Below, piece by piece: positions 44,696 to 52,982 of a stretch of 64,000 nt of DNA. Numbering within the stretch: position 1 is the first letter of the stretch; the number at the start of each line of letters is the position of its first letter. The stretch is from a bacterium (GTDB lineage Bacteria > Auribacterota > UBA3054): positions 28,933 to 92,932 of the forward strand of contig JAFZXZ010000017.1 in assembly GCA_017616555.1 (NCBI GenBank). The letters run 5' to 3'. The notes below the pieces were generated by a model. That model ran no database searches, was not told the DNA's origin, and worked only from the letters and a program-made list of their open reading frames with translations. The position numbers and the translations under genes were made by a program.

Positions 44696-45093
44696 TGGAT
44701 CCCAAGACCGCGCAAGAACTCGTTGATCAAGCCATTTCCGCCCGTGAAAAAGCCTACGCCCCCTACTCCAAATTTCAGGTGGGCGCCGCCATCCTCACCA
44801 AGGACGGAAAGACCTACCAAGGCTGCAACATCGAGAACGCCTCATACGGGGCCACCATCTGCGCGGAACGCGCCGCCGTTTGCAACATGATAGCGAACGG
44901 CGGCACGGATCCAATAGCCATCGCCATCTGCTACAACGCGGAGGAATTCGCCGTCCCCTGCGGCATCTGCCGCCAGGTGCTCTCGGAGTTCTCCCCTAAG
45001 GGCGACCTCACGATCCTCATGGCCAAGACCGACGGCACATACCGGGAGACTACGCTTTCCGCCCTTCTCCCCGCTTCCTTCAAGCTGAATTGA
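44695..45093 (+). CDS. cdd: Cytidine deaminase
   Basis: 132 residues, the homotetrameric short form. AYAPYSKFQVGAAIL, NIENASYGATICAERAAV (C56, E58) and PCGICRQVLSEF (C89, C92) give the full zinc site. It deaminates cytidine and deoxycytidine to the uridines for pyrimidine salvage. Its ATG overlaps the jetC stop (TAATG), so it is translated with the SMC operon. That could be chance, or could link nucleotide degradation to defence. Confidence 0.95.
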   Translation: MDPKTAQELVDQAISAREKAYAPYSKFQVGAAILTKDGKTYQGCNIENASYGATICAERAAVCNMIANGGTDPIAIAICYNAEEFAVPCGICRQVLSEFSPKGDLTILMAKTDGTYRETTLSALLPASFKLN

Positions 45094-45621
45094 TCACTTC
45101 CATTCCTGGCGAAGGATGCGCAGCATGATGAAGTCGCTGTACTCGTTGTCGTAATAGTACGCTTCTTCCAAAACGCCTTCTTGCTTGAATCCAATCTTTT
45201 TGTAGAAATTCAAAGCGTTCGTGTTCAGAGCTACCACGCCTATGGAAACGCGGTGCATGGATAATTCCTTGAAGGCCATGTCCAGCATGATCGTGATCGC
45301 TTCCGTCCCGTATCCCTTGCGCTGATTCTTCGGGTCAGGAATGATTATCGTAAGGTCAGTCTGATGCCAGGCGGGGAACATGCGCAAGAGGCCGGTCTCG
45401 CCGATAACGTTTCCCTCGAGGTCCGTGATCGTATACCAGACCGAATCCTCGGACCTGTGTGCGACGGTGATGCGCTTTTTTTCCTCTTCCTCGTCGGTGG
45501 GTTTCTCGAAGCCGCACTGGAACATTACTTCCGGCTTGTTGAACCAATGGGCAAAATACTTTGCGTCCTCTTCCTTTTGCTCGCGCAAAACGACGCTTTT
45601 TCCTCTGATCTCTTTTCGCAT
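45094..45621 (-). CDS. GNAT N-acetyltransferase, RimJ/RimL type
   Basis: 175 residues. KSVVLREQKEEDAKYFAHWFNKPEV at the N-terminus, GETGLLRMFPAWHQTDLTIIIPD, the acetyl-CoA loop NQRKGYGTEAITIML and LNTNALNFYKKIGFKQEGVLEEA are typical of the RimJ/RimL/SpeG branch. The substrate (ribosomal protein N-terminus, polyamine or small molecule) cannot be told. SD GAGGT lies about 5 bases before the ATG. Its end meets the end of cdd with no gap and no terminator. Confidence 0.88.
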   Translation of the reverse strand: MRKEIRGKSVVLREQKEEDAKYFAHWFNKPEVMFQCGFEKPTDEEEEKKRITVAHRSEDSVWYTITDLEGNVIGETGLLRMFPAWHQTDLTIIIPDPKNQRKGYGTEAITIMLDMAFKELSMHRVSIGVVALNTNALNFYKKIGFKQEGVLEEAYYYDNEYSDFIMLRILRQEWK

Positions 45622-45636
45622 ATATTTACCTCGAAA

Positions 45637-45918
45637 TCATTCCGGATACCGACGGGATGTATGCAGGAAGGAAACGACTATAAGCTCATTCCCATCCACC
45701 ATGTACACTATGATGTAAGGCGTATTGAGCACCAAAAACTCATAGGTGCCATTTACCCTGCCTGGGTGACCTATGCGGGGTTCCGAAGCCAGCAGATCGA
45801 GAGTCTGCATAATGCGAACTATGACGTCTCTGGCCGCCGAGCGGTTATCCGCGAAGATGTGCTCGTAGCCGTTTTTCAGATCTTCCGCGGCTAATTTTGT
45901 GTACTTAATCTTAAGCAT
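45637..45918 (-). CDS. RelE/ParE-family toxin
   Basis: 93 residues from the ATG at 45918 (overlapping the antitoxin stop by ATGA); an ATG at 45930 is also in frame. IKYTKLAAEDLKNGYEHI, EPRIGHPGRVNGTYEFLVLNTPYIIVYMV and LIVVSFLHTSRRYP are RelE/ParE hallmarks, with the C-terminal His-x2-Arg-Arg-Tyr end. ParE-like members inhibit gyrase and RelE-like members cut mRNA; the type here is not certain. Confidence 0.88.
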   Translation of the reverse strand: MLKIKYTKLAAEDLKNGYEHIFADNRSAARDVIVRIMQTLDLLASEPRIGHPGRVNGTYEFLVLNTPYIIVYMVDGNELIVVSFLHTSRRYPE

Positions 45919-46148
45919 CAGCGCATCCATTTCTCCAAAATGTCACGCATCTCTTTGTCCGTGGCGAACTGTTTTTTCTTCGCCTGCTTCACGCCCTCCT
46001 CAATATGGGCGACCTGCCAGTCCTGCAAAGAGAGATAGTAATTGATCGCTTCGTTGATAATGAAGCTTCGGTCGCGCTTTTGGGCCGCTGCCAGCTGGTC
46101 GAGTTTCTTCTTCGTTTCCTCTTCGGTCCTGAACGATATGGTATTCAT
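45918..46148 (-). CDS. CopG/RHH-type antitoxin
   Basis: 76 residues from the ATG at 46148; AGGA lies about 8 bases before it, and the longer frame up to 46385 runs through the promoter and the neighbouring terminator. MNTISFRTEEETKKKLDQLAAAQKRDRSFIINEAI is a ribbon-helix-helix DNA-binding domain, followed by a helical toxin-binding part (QDWQVAHIEEGVKQAKKKQFATDKEMRDILEKW). It neutralises the toxin and should repress its own promoter. Confidence 0.88.
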   Translation of the reverse strand: MNTISFRTEEETKKKLDQLAAAQKRDRSFIINEAINYYLSLQDWQVAHIEEGVKQAKKKQFATDKEMRDILEKWMR

Positions 46149-46178
46149 AATATTATCCTGTATTTTTTTGTAATACGC

Positions 46179-46210
46179 TGTATTATACAATATCGCTCGA
46201 ACCTTAGCAA
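46179..46210 (-). promoter_or_regulatory. Toxin-antitoxin promoter with palindromic operator
   Basis: On the minus strand, TTGCTA (46205-46210), 17 bases and a perfect TATAAT (46182-46187). The -10 box sits inside the 11-bp palindrome TGTATTATACA (46179-46189), a good operator for the RHH antitoxin. Confidence 0.65.
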
Positions 46211-46220
46211 GCCAAGCGGC

Positions 46221-46255
46221 AAAAAAAGCGACCGACGACTTTTCGTCGCCGGTCG
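46221..46255 (-). terminator. Rho-independent terminator of the 46286-47215 gene
   Basis: CGACCG-a-CGAC and GTCG-c-CGGTCG form an imperfect hairpin around a TTTTC loop. It is followed on the minus strand by seven T. Confidence 0.75.
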
Positions 46256-46285
46256 AAAGCTGCAGAGCTAGTAACCTAGAATAGA

Positions 46286-47215
46286 TTATTCTGTTTCTTG
46301 CTGTTTTATTCTGTAATAGTTGGTATACCAATCGTTGGCATGACCGGAACGCCATTGGGATACCACTTCGGTAGATTTCTTCCACTGGCCATTTTTGCCA
46401 AAGGTCGCAACATATTTGGTTTTAATACCGCCTTTGATTTCATGTTCATAGGTGGAATCTTCATTAAAGTTTTGTTCAACAATGACTTTGTTGTCTTGGA
46501 CGGTAATCTTCCTGTCATAGGTGTATTTGGCTTGTCCCCAGAACAAAAGTTCTTCACGTTTGGGGAGTATTTTATGAAAAGGAAGAGCGGCGCTTCTCAT
46601 TATTCTACCATAAACAATGGCCTCTGTATCTGAAACAAAGTTGGTATAGTATGCCCAGTCGTCCTGAGCCCATAAATGCCCCGGATATTGATTGGCAATG
46701 CGCGCGAACCACTCTGTATTCGGCATATACGGAAGCACCGGCCGAGCATCTTTCTTGCGGGGCTTAAAGGTATAGGACGCCACAGATTCTTCCGCAATGT
46801 TCGTCGGGCAGGTTTCCATCAAGGTTTGTGCTTTCCACTCATCTGACGTGCTTTGTTCTTTACGATGACGGCTGACCACCTTTAATGTCTGTTGATTGTT
46901 TTCCAAAGGATTGGTCGTGCCTGTCTTACCCCAATAATTCTTGCTTTGTGCCCACACAACATCATTGGTCGTCTTACCTTTCTTTGTGTATAGATACGAC
47001 TTTTCAACAGAGCCGTCTTCACGGGGTGTTTCTGTTTCCTTCTTGTATTTTTCTTTATAATTGTCCGTTGTCTCTGCGTTTAAGGACATTTCTGTTGCGC
47101 GTTCCTGTGTGGACCAGAATCCGTTGCTCAATACATCATGAACGGTAATGCCCAAGACCTCACCGACAATCAAAAGAACACCCAACGCCGATGAATATAA
47201 CCATTTTTCATTCAT
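46286..47215 (-). CDS. Unknown membrane-anchored or secreted protein, low GC
   Basis: 309 residues. An N-terminal hydrophobic segment (WLYSSALGVLLIVGEVLGITV) is an uncleaved anchor or signal. The rest is polar, Lys/Glu/Thr-rich, with FWSTQERATEMSLNAETTDNYKEKYKKETETP and a C-terminal stretch of short beta-like strands (KYTYDRKITVQDNKVIVEQNFNED). I recognise no family. It is visibly more AT-rich than the genes around it, pointing to a different origin. AGGAG lies about 8 bases before the ATG. Confidence 0.65.
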   Translation of the reverse strand: MNEKWLYSSALGVLLIVGEVLGITVHDVLSNGFWSTQERATEMSLNAETTDNYKEKYKKETETPREDGSVEKSYLYTKKGKTTNDVVWAQSKNYWGKTGTTNPLENNQQTLKVVSRHRKEQSTSDEWKAQTLMETCPTNIAEESVASYTFKPRKKDARPVLPYMPNTEWFARIANQYPGHLWAQDDWAYYTNFVSDTEAIVYGRIMRSAALPFHKILPKREELLFWGQAKYTYDRKITVQDNKVIVEQNFNEDSTYEHEIKGGIKTKYVATFGKNGQWKKSTEVVSQWRSGHANDWYTNYYRIKQQETE

Positions 47216-47614
47216 TGAATTCTCCTAAAATTCAATTAAAAAATTCTCTTGCGCAATGAATTGCGTAATTCCGTAATTTTTCTATTATTTTAATCAAAAA
47301 AAAAAAAAAGCAAGTCTTGGAAAAGCTTTTATCCATGCGGAATTGCAGAGATTGCGCTTGCAATCGCCTTTAAAACAAGTTGTTCGCAAGCGCGTGTTTT
47401 TAAGATTTGATTTTCAAGTTCGTACTTAAGCAGACGGTTTAAAATGTGAAACGGTCAGATCGTTTAATTATATCGAGAAGCTGTTTTTGTCAGTTTTTCC
47501 TACGCTTTGTCCCCTGTTTCCCTACGGGTCGTTTCCGGTTTGGCTGGCAGATTAATTTATTGAAATATCCTAATATATGCGCGTAGTTTTAAAATCAAAA
47601 AGAGCGAACTTAAT
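47216..47614. other. 399-bp AT-rich gap between divergent accessory genes
   Basis: No gene was recognised. It contains an inverted repeat TTGCGCAAT-GA-ATTGCGTAA (47249-47268) near the start of the unknown secreted protein gene, where an operator would be expected. It also has a homopolymer A run near 47297-47309 and a small hairpin GATTGC-GCTT-GCAATC (47350-47365). No clear promoter for the AlbA_2 gene was found. Confidence 0.6.
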
Positions 47615-49000
47615 ATGACTAACGAAGAACTTGAAAACATGGTTGCCAAACGCGAGAGACATGATCTCGAGCTGAAGGAGTCGTTCGGAACGGAAACGAT
47701 TGAAACAGTCTGCGCCTTCGCCAACGCCAGCGGAGGATTAATAATAATCGGCATAGACGACAAGGGTGAGCCGGCGAAGAAAAATCTGCGAGTTGAATCT
47801 TTGCGGGATTTTGAGAACAAAATATCCACCGCTACGGAACCATCCGTCGCGGTGGACGTGGAAGAAAACTTATACCGCGGACATAAGGTCGTCGTTATCC
47901 GGGGGCAGGAAAACCCGCTCAAGCCCGTGGCGACAAGAGGAAGATGCTTTATAAGGAAAGGCAGCGTGAACCATCAAATGACGCCAACGGAAATAGCGGA
48001 ATGCCACATAAAGTCGACAGGCGGCAGCATGGACGCCATAATCATCCCGGGAGTTGCAAAAGAAGACATCGACATGGAAGCCGTCCGCGATTACATGAAA
48101 AGAGCAACGGCGAAAGGCCGCAGAACTTTCACCATGGAAGAAGATCCCTGGGACGTGCTGACCAAATTGGAATTGGTAAAGTCCGAAACCGAGATCACGC
48201 TAGCAGCCTATTTGCTTTTTGCGAAAGATCCGCAGCTGAAGTTTTCCCAAGCGGTAATACATGCCGGTGCGTTCAAAGCCAACGGAGCCGTCATTACTGA
48301 CAGCCGGGATATGCAGGGACACATCCAGGATCAAATCGATGAGACGATTTCCTTTATTCAGAAAAACATCCATTGCGCCCTTATCGTTCCTCCCGGAAGA
48401 GTAGATCATGTTCCAGTCTGGGATTATCCTATAGAAGCAGTACGCGAAACCGTAACAAACGCCGTTTGCCACAGAGACTACGGCTCGCCTCATGACATAC
48501 AGATCAAAATACTCGATAACGATCTTGTTGTTTCAAGCCCAGGGGAACTGCCATTCGATATGTCCCTGGAAACGCTCATGGATCCAAACCACTCATCCAA
48601 ACCACGCAATAAACTGATCGCAAAAATATTTTTCGACATGGGTATCATAGAGCAATACGGAAGAGGCATCACCAAGATCAAGGAAGAATGCGAAAAAAAC
48701 AGCAACCCTTATCCGGAATGGGACAGCCGCCTGGGTACGTTCACAACGGTTTATAGAACGCGAACTGCCAAATCCGATCATATAAAAACCAAGACGATAA
48801 AAATCATAACTCCTTTTCAAAAGGAAATCATGCTTTTCTTGAGCCAAAATCCTTCAGCATCAAGAAAACAACTTATTGAGAAGTTTCCTAGCACGACGGA
48901 AGGTGTGTTAAAGAATAATCTTAAACGCTTGAAAGAACTGGGTATTATAAGGCATATTGGGCCAAGATTTGGAGGGAAGTGGGAAGTTTTCTTTGATTAA
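47615..49000 (+). CDS. AlbA_2/Schlafen-domain protein with GHKL-type ATPase-like C-terminal part
   Basis: 461 residues. The N-terminal AlbA_2 (Schlafen-like) domain is clear: RERHDLELKESFGTETIETVCAFANASGGLIIIGIDDKGE...VKVVVIRGQENPLKPVATRGRCFIRKGSVNHQM. The region about 255-390 (AVRETVTNAVCHRDY, VVSSPGELP, RNKLIAKIFFDMGIIEQYGRGITKI) is the RecG-C/HATPase_c_4 domain usual in this family. The end is a winged helix (SASRKQLIEKFPSTTEGVLKNNLKRLKELGIIRHIG). These are usually annotated as putative DNA-binding or transcriptional regulators and often occur in mobile or defence islands. Standalone, with no partner gene. Confidence 0.88.
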   Translation: MTNEELENMVAKRERHDLELKESFGTETIETVCAFANASGGLIIIGIDDKGEPAKKNLRVESLRDFENKISTATEPSVAVDVEENLYRGHKVVVIRGQENPLKPVATRGRCFIRKGSVNHQMTPTEIAECHIKSTGGSMDAIIIPGVAKEDIDMEAVRDYMKRATAKGRRTFTMEEDPWDVLTKLELVKSETEITLAAYLLFAKDPQLKFSQAVIHAGAFKANGAVITDSRDMQGHIQDQIDETISFIQKNIHCALIVPPGRVDHVPVWDYPIEAVRETVTNAVCHRDYGSPHDIQIKILDNDLVVSSPGELPFDMSLETLMDPNHSSKPRNKLIAKIFFDMGIIEQYGRGITKIKEECEKNSNPYPEWDSRLGTFTTVYRTRTAKSDHIKTKTIKIITPFQKEIMLFLSQNPSASRKQLIEKFPSTTEGVLKNNLKRLKELGIIRHIGPRFGGKWEVFFD

Positions 49001-49013
49001 ATAATCAATTCCA

Positions 49014-49186
49014 ATAATTATCCTAACGCTTTTATCGTATCTTCCCTTTTAGAAATGTGTTATATAGAAAGATTCTCTTGTGATTTGTCCCAACGGCCAT
49101 CCTAACACATTCTCCTATAACTTTTTATTAAGAAAGCATTTACATAGGCTATTGTTTTTTATAATTATCCTAACAATTGTCCTAAC
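49014..49186 (+). repeat. Repeated TCCTAAC motif including a 14-bp direct repeat
   Basis: ATAATTATCCTAAC occurs at 49014-49027 and 49161-49174, and the core TCCTAAC also occurs at 49100-49106 and 49180-49186. This is four same-strand copies in about 170 bp of otherwise empty AT-rich DNA, at the end of the accessory patch. The last copy runs into the 3' end of the DUF2752 gene. Confidence 0.7.
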
Positions 49187-49547
49187 GAAGCAGAGAGTGG
49201 AATTGCGGGAGGTTGCGGATGACCCAGTAGAGCAGGATGACGATGAGGACGACTATTGGGAGCGCGACGGAGCGTCTGGCCCTCTTGGAGAAGATGAGGA
49301 TTATTACGGTGGGGATGGCCAGAAAGAGGATGGGATTGTAGCTGAAGGCTTCGATAATACGTCCGTTAGCGAGGCTGTGGAGCGCGCGGGAGGTGCCGCA
49401 GCCCGGGCAGTCGAAGCCGGTGAGGGCGCGGAAGGAGCAGTGGGGAAAATACGGGGACGCGGTCGGATCGACAAAAGAGAAAAACGCGATTATAGCCAAT
49501 ATGACCAGAGCGGCGGCGACAAGGTTTATTTTCGCTCGTCTTTCCAT
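49182..49547 (-). CDS. DUF2752 membrane protein
   Basis: 121 residues. Two to three hydrophobic helices (about 8-25, 68-85, 95-112) and the family signature HCSFRALTGFDCPGCGTSRALHSLANGR with C47-P-G-C50. Function unknown. Its start lies 22 bases inside the end of the PrmA-GNAT gene in another frame, so the two are coupled. It ends a four-gene minus-strand unit. Confidence 0.9.
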   Translation of the reverse strand: MERRAKINLVAAALVILAIIAFFSFVDPTASPYFPHCSFRALTGFDCPGCGTSRALHSLANGRIIEAFSYNPILFLAIPTVIILIFSKRARRSVALPIVVLIVILLYWVIRNLPQFHSLLR

Positions 49548-50851
49548 ACGTGGCGGTAAAGTCTTGTTATGTGATCGGAGGTGCTTTCCTTGACGAAAGT
49601 GTAAAATTCCCAGCCGTAGCGTTCGTAAAAAGAAGTGTGCTCGGTGGCGAGGTAGAGCGTGTCGCAGCCTTTCGTCTGCATGTCCCTGGCGATGTGGTTT
49701 AGAAGCGCGCCCGCCAGTCCCTGCTTCCTAAAAGGCTCTTCCACGAACAGGGCGCAGAGATTGGGAGCGAGATCCGGCCTCATGTGAAAGTCGTTGGGAA
49801 TGATGCCGGCGCCGGCGATTATTTTTTTCGTTTCAGGATCCCTTATGACGTACCAGTAATTGTCCCTGGGCTCACGCATGCTGGCAAGGTAGGCGCTTTT
49901 GGGAATGTGCCATTTGCCGCTGAACCAGGAGGCAGCTTCCTCCATTTCTTTGTCGCTTTGGGAAACCGTTTCAATAGGTCTTAACGTTTGCGGGATCTTG
50001 AAGACGCCGGTTCTCCAGCCTTCGATGAGCGTCGATTTTTGCTCTATGGCGCCCAAATGAGTGAAAAGCAAGGAGAGCTTGGGATACTGCTCGTCCAGGA
50101 TGCCGGCCAAAATCAGATGACCGCCCGGGGCTACAGCGGCCATTAGACGCTCTACGTTGCGTTCTAAGACGGCGCAGAGGATGTTGGCGATAACTATATC
50201 GTATTTTCTCTTAGGGGCGTAAAAAAAGAGGTCCTGCTGAAAAACGGATATTTTGTCTTCCACTTGGTTTTTTTCAGCATTCTCTTTGGCGGCCATCACC
50301 GCCTGGGGCTCGTTGTCGAAGGCGTCGATCTTTTTGATGCCGAGTTTCGCTCCGGCCACGGAGAGAATGCCCGTGCCGGTGCCGGCGTCCAGAAGACTTT
50401 CAGGCTTGTTTTGGTTTGCAATTTCCTCCAGGAATTCCAGGCAGGCTCTGCTGGTGCCGTGGCTGCCGGTGCCGAAGGCCATGCCGGGATCGTTTATGAG
50501 GATGATGTCGTCAGGCTTGGGCGAATACGTTTCCCAGGAAGGCACGATGACAAGATTCTTCCCTGCTCTGCTGACATGGAAATTTTCTTTCCATTTTTCC
50601 GCCCAGTCTTCTTTTTTGACGATCCTTCTGTCCAGGGAAAAATCGGCAGTCAATAGTTTCGCCGTCTCCAAAAGTTTTGTTTCGGCTTCTTTTGCTTCAT
50701 CTTCGCTTTTCAAAAAAAGGCTGAAGACGGCCTTTTCGGAATCGGTGAGCTTTTCTACGGAAAAATCGGCTTCGGGATCGTCCCAAAGTTCGGCGAGCTG
50801 CTCGCAGACGATCGGTTCGGCGCTTAAGCGTAATTCGATGAGATCAGCCAT
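49526..50851 (-). CDS. prmA: PrmA-like L11 methyltransferase fused to a GNAT acetyltransferase
   Basis: 441 residues from the ATG at 50851, which overlaps the upstream stop (ATGA); a GTG three bases earlier is possible. Residues 1-287 are PrmA: an N-terminal L11-recognition part, DDIILINDPGMAFGTGSHGTSRACLEFL, SAM loop LLDAGTGTGILSVAG (154-168) and IANIL. Residues about 300-441 add a GNAT domain with LCALFVEEPFRKQGLAGALLNHIARDM (acetyl-CoA loop) and HTSFYERYGWEF. PrmA methylates ribosomal protein L11. Standard PrmA ends after the first part, so the fusion may let one protein make two modifications. Confidence 0.88.
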   Translation of the reverse strand: MADLIELRLSAEPIVCEQLAELWDDPEADFSVEKLTDSEKAVFSLFLKSEDEAKEAETKLLETAKLLTADFSLDRRIVKKEDWAEKWKENFHVSRAGKNLVIVPSWETYSPKPDDIILINDPGMAFGTGSHGTSRACLEFLEEIANQNKPESLLDAGTGTGILSVAGAKLGIKKIDAFDNEPQAVMAAKENAEKNQVEDKISVFQQDLFFYAPKRKYDIVIANILCAVLERNVERLMAAVAPGGHLILAGILDEQYPKLSLLFTHLGAIEQKSTLIEGWRTGVFKIPQTLRPIETVSQSDKEMEEAASWFSGKWHIPKSAYLASMREPRDNYWYVIRDPETKKIIAGAGIIPNDFHMRPDLAPNLCALFVEEPFRKQGLAGALLNHIARDMQTKGCDTLYLATEHTSFYERYGWEFYTFVKESTSDHITRLYRHVWKDERK

Positions 50852-52266
50852 CACTTCAGAAGAGAGGCGCCGAGTTCCGTCATTTTCTCGGCTTCGGGAA
50901 GAGTGGGCGCTTCCGCGTAGAAACGGCAGACCGGCTCGGTGCCGGAGAACCTGAGGAGCAGCCAGGAATCGTCCTCCAGCTCGAATTTGACGCCGTCGAT
51001 GGTTTTGATGTTCACTACCTTGCGGCCGAGGATCTCAGAGGGAGGATTAGTCTCCAGTTTTTTCATGAAAGCGTCTTTCGCGTTCGGGTCGCACTCTTTG
51101 TCGATCCTGTGGTAGCGCAGCTTTCCGAATTCAGAGTCGATGTAGTCCATGGCTTCGCCGGCGTTCCTGAAGCCGAGACCAATGAGAGCCTCAGTGAAGA
51201 GAAGGCCGGACAATACGCCGTCTCTTTCGGGAATGTGCTTCCGGTAGCCAAGGCCTCCGCTCTCTTCGGTGCCCACCAGGGCGCTGCCGTCAAGAAGGAA
51301 GGGAACGATATATTTGAAGCCCACGGGCTTTTCTTCCAATGGAATCCCATATTTCTCACAGAAGCGGTCGATGGTCTTGGAGCAGGAGACGGTCTTGATC
51401 ATCTTTCCCGACCACTTTTTGCACTTCATAAAATAAAGCGCGAGAAGCAGGGCGATCTTGGGAGTTATGATGTACTCTCCCCTGCTGTCAACGGCCGCCA
51501 GGCGGTCGGCGTCGCCGTCCGTGACCAGGCAGACGTCGAAACCTTCTTCCTTGGTTTTCGCGATGCTTTCGGCCATGTTCGGAGGAACAGGCTCTGGGGC
51601 GATGCCCGGGAAGGAGGGGTTGCGTTCCGCTCTGATGGTGACAGCCTCATGGCCGTACTTGTTGAGAATGTCCGCAATATAAGTTTTGCCCACGCCGTAG
51701 AGGGAATCCACGAGGACTTTCAGTTTTTTGGTTTTCAGAAGATCCTTGTCCAGGAAATTCTCCACCCATTCCAGATAGACTTTTTCCGGGTCGCCTGTGA
51801 GGACCAGGCCCTTTTTCTCAGCTTCTTCTTTCGTTAGCCTTTTGGGCGGGTTCTTCCCTACCTGGGCTTCGATGCCCTTGGTAGTGGCAACGTCCGCGGA
51901 GCAGCCCGGGGGAAGCTTGATCTTGAAGCCGCTGTAGTTGGCGGGATTGTGGCTGGCGGTTATCATGACGCCGCCCGCCAGATCAAAATGCTTTACGGCA
52001 TAGGAAACAGCAGGCGTCGGCAAAGGCTTATTTGAAAGCATCACCTTAAAGCCGTTGCCCCAGAGGATCTCGGAAACGAGCGAGGCGAAGCGCTTGCCCA
52101 GAAAACGGTGGTCGTAGCCAACGACAAGCGAAGCGCCGGATTTGCCTTCCGCTTTGAGATAATCGGCATAGGCCTGGGCGGCCAGGGAAAGGTTCTCAAA
52201 AGTGAAGGTGTCGGCTATCACGCCGCGCCAGCCGTCAGTTCCAAATTTTATAATATGCTCAGCCAT
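50851..52266 (-). CDS. Phosphoglucomutase/phosphomannomutase family protein
   Basis: 471 residues, alpha-D-phosphohexomutase. FGTDGWRGVIAD at the N-terminus, the active-site phosphoserine S105 in TASHNP, the magnesium loop DGDADR (250-255), the sugar-binding GTEESGG and the phosphate-binding RFSGTEP near the C-terminus. All four domains are intact. Whether glucose, mannose or glucosamine phosphate is used is not clear; glmM-type enzymes are usually shorter (about 445). It lies between rpe and prmA in one operon. Confidence 0.92.
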   Translation of the reverse strand: MAEHIIKFGTDGWRGVIADTFTFENLSLAAQAYADYLKAEGKSGASLVVGYDHRFLGKRFASLVSEILWGNGFKVMLSNKPLPTPAVSYAVKHFDLAGGVMITASHNPANYSGFKIKLPPGCSADVATTKGIEAQVGKNPPKRLTKEEAEKKGLVLTGDPEKVYLEWVENFLDKDLLKTKKLKVLVDSLYGVGKTYIADILNKYGHEAVTIRAERNPSFPGIAPEPVPPNMAESIAKTKEEGFDVCLVTDGDADRLAAVDSRGEYIITPKIALLLALYFMKCKKWSGKMIKTVSCSKTIDRFCEKYGIPLEEKPVGFKYIVPFLLDGSALVGTEESGGLGYRKHIPERDGVLSGLLFTEALIGLGFRNAGEAMDYIDSEFGKLRYHRIDKECDPNAKDAFMKKLETNPPSEILGRKVVNIKTIDGVKFELEDDSWLLLRFSGTEPVCRFYAEAPTLPEAEKMTELGASLLK

Positions 52267-52267
52267 C

Positions 52268-52975
52268 TTATTTCTTTTCCATCGCGTAGAAAGCTTTTAT
52301 CCTCTCAGCCATGTCCGCTTTGCCGAAAAGATAGCTGCCGGCCACGAAAACGTTGGCGCCGGCCTTGAAGCAGAGATCCTTGGTCTCGCCGTCCACGCCG
52401 CCGTCCACTTCCAGGGCGCAGTCGAGGTTTTTCTTCTCTATCTCAGCTTTCAGCGTTTCGATTTTGGGAAGCATGTCGGCCATGAAGCTTTGTCCGCCGA
52501 AGCCGGGCTCTACCGTCATGACTAAAACGATGTCGCAGAGCTCAATGTACGGGAAGATCGCTTCTGCAGGAGTTTTCGGTTTTACGACTAATCCGACGGC
52601 GCAGCCGGAATTTTTAAGACCTGTAAGAGTGTCCGTAATCGTCTTCGCGTCTTTGAAGGCCGGGCTCTCGATGTGCATGGTGATGATGTCGGCGCCGGCT
52701 TCCCTGAACTTGGGAGCGTAGGTGACGGGATCGTCGATCATGAGGTGGACGTCGAAGATCATATCGCTCTTGGGCCTGAGTTTTTTAACGACCGGATGCC
52801 CGAAAGTGAGATTGGGAACAAAGTGGGCGTCCATGATGTCCCAGTGGATGAGGTTCGCGCCGGCAGTTTCCGCCGTCTTGATCTCTTCCGCCCACTTGGA
52901 AAAATCGCAGGACAGAAGCGAGGGCGAAACGCAAATGCCCTTGAGCGTATCCTTAATTTCTTTTATGGTCTTCAT
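52268..52975 (-). CDS. rpe: Ribulose-phosphate 3-epimerase
   Basis: 235 residues from the ATG at 52975; an in-frame start at 53011 runs through the promoter. TIM-barrel with SPSLLSCDFSKWAEEIK, IHWDIMDAHFVPNLTFGHPVV (metal His and Asp), DVHLMIDDP, VMTVEPGFGGQSFM and LEVDGGVD. It interconverts ribulose 5-phosphate and xylulose 5-phosphate in the pentose phosphate pathway. It starts the rpe-mutase-prmA-DUF2752 operon. A good promoter ends only 7 bases before the ATG, so the message may be leaderless. Confidence 0.93.
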   Translation of the reverse strand: MKTIKEIKDTLKGICVSPSLLSCDFSKWAEEIKTAETAGANLIHWDIMDAHFVPNLTFGHPVVKKLRPKSDMIFDVHLMIDDPVTYAPKFREAGADIITMHIESPAFKDAKTITDTLTGLKNSGCAVGLVVKPKTPAEAIFPYIELCDIVLVMTVEPGFGGQSFMADMLPKIETLKAEIEKKNLDCALEVDGGVDGETKDLCFKAGANVFVAGSYLFGKADMAERIKAFYAMEKK

Positions 52976-52982
52976 ATAAGAA

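Noticed and set aside
46149..46385. N-terminal extension of the antitoxin frame
   Set aside because: The extra 79 codons run across the promoter, the operator and the neighbour's terminator; the short start gives a normal RHH protein.
49080..49559. 159-codon plus-strand frame, acidic and Gly-rich
   Set aside because: Antisense to the DUF2752 gene, which shows the family CPGC motif and membrane helices.
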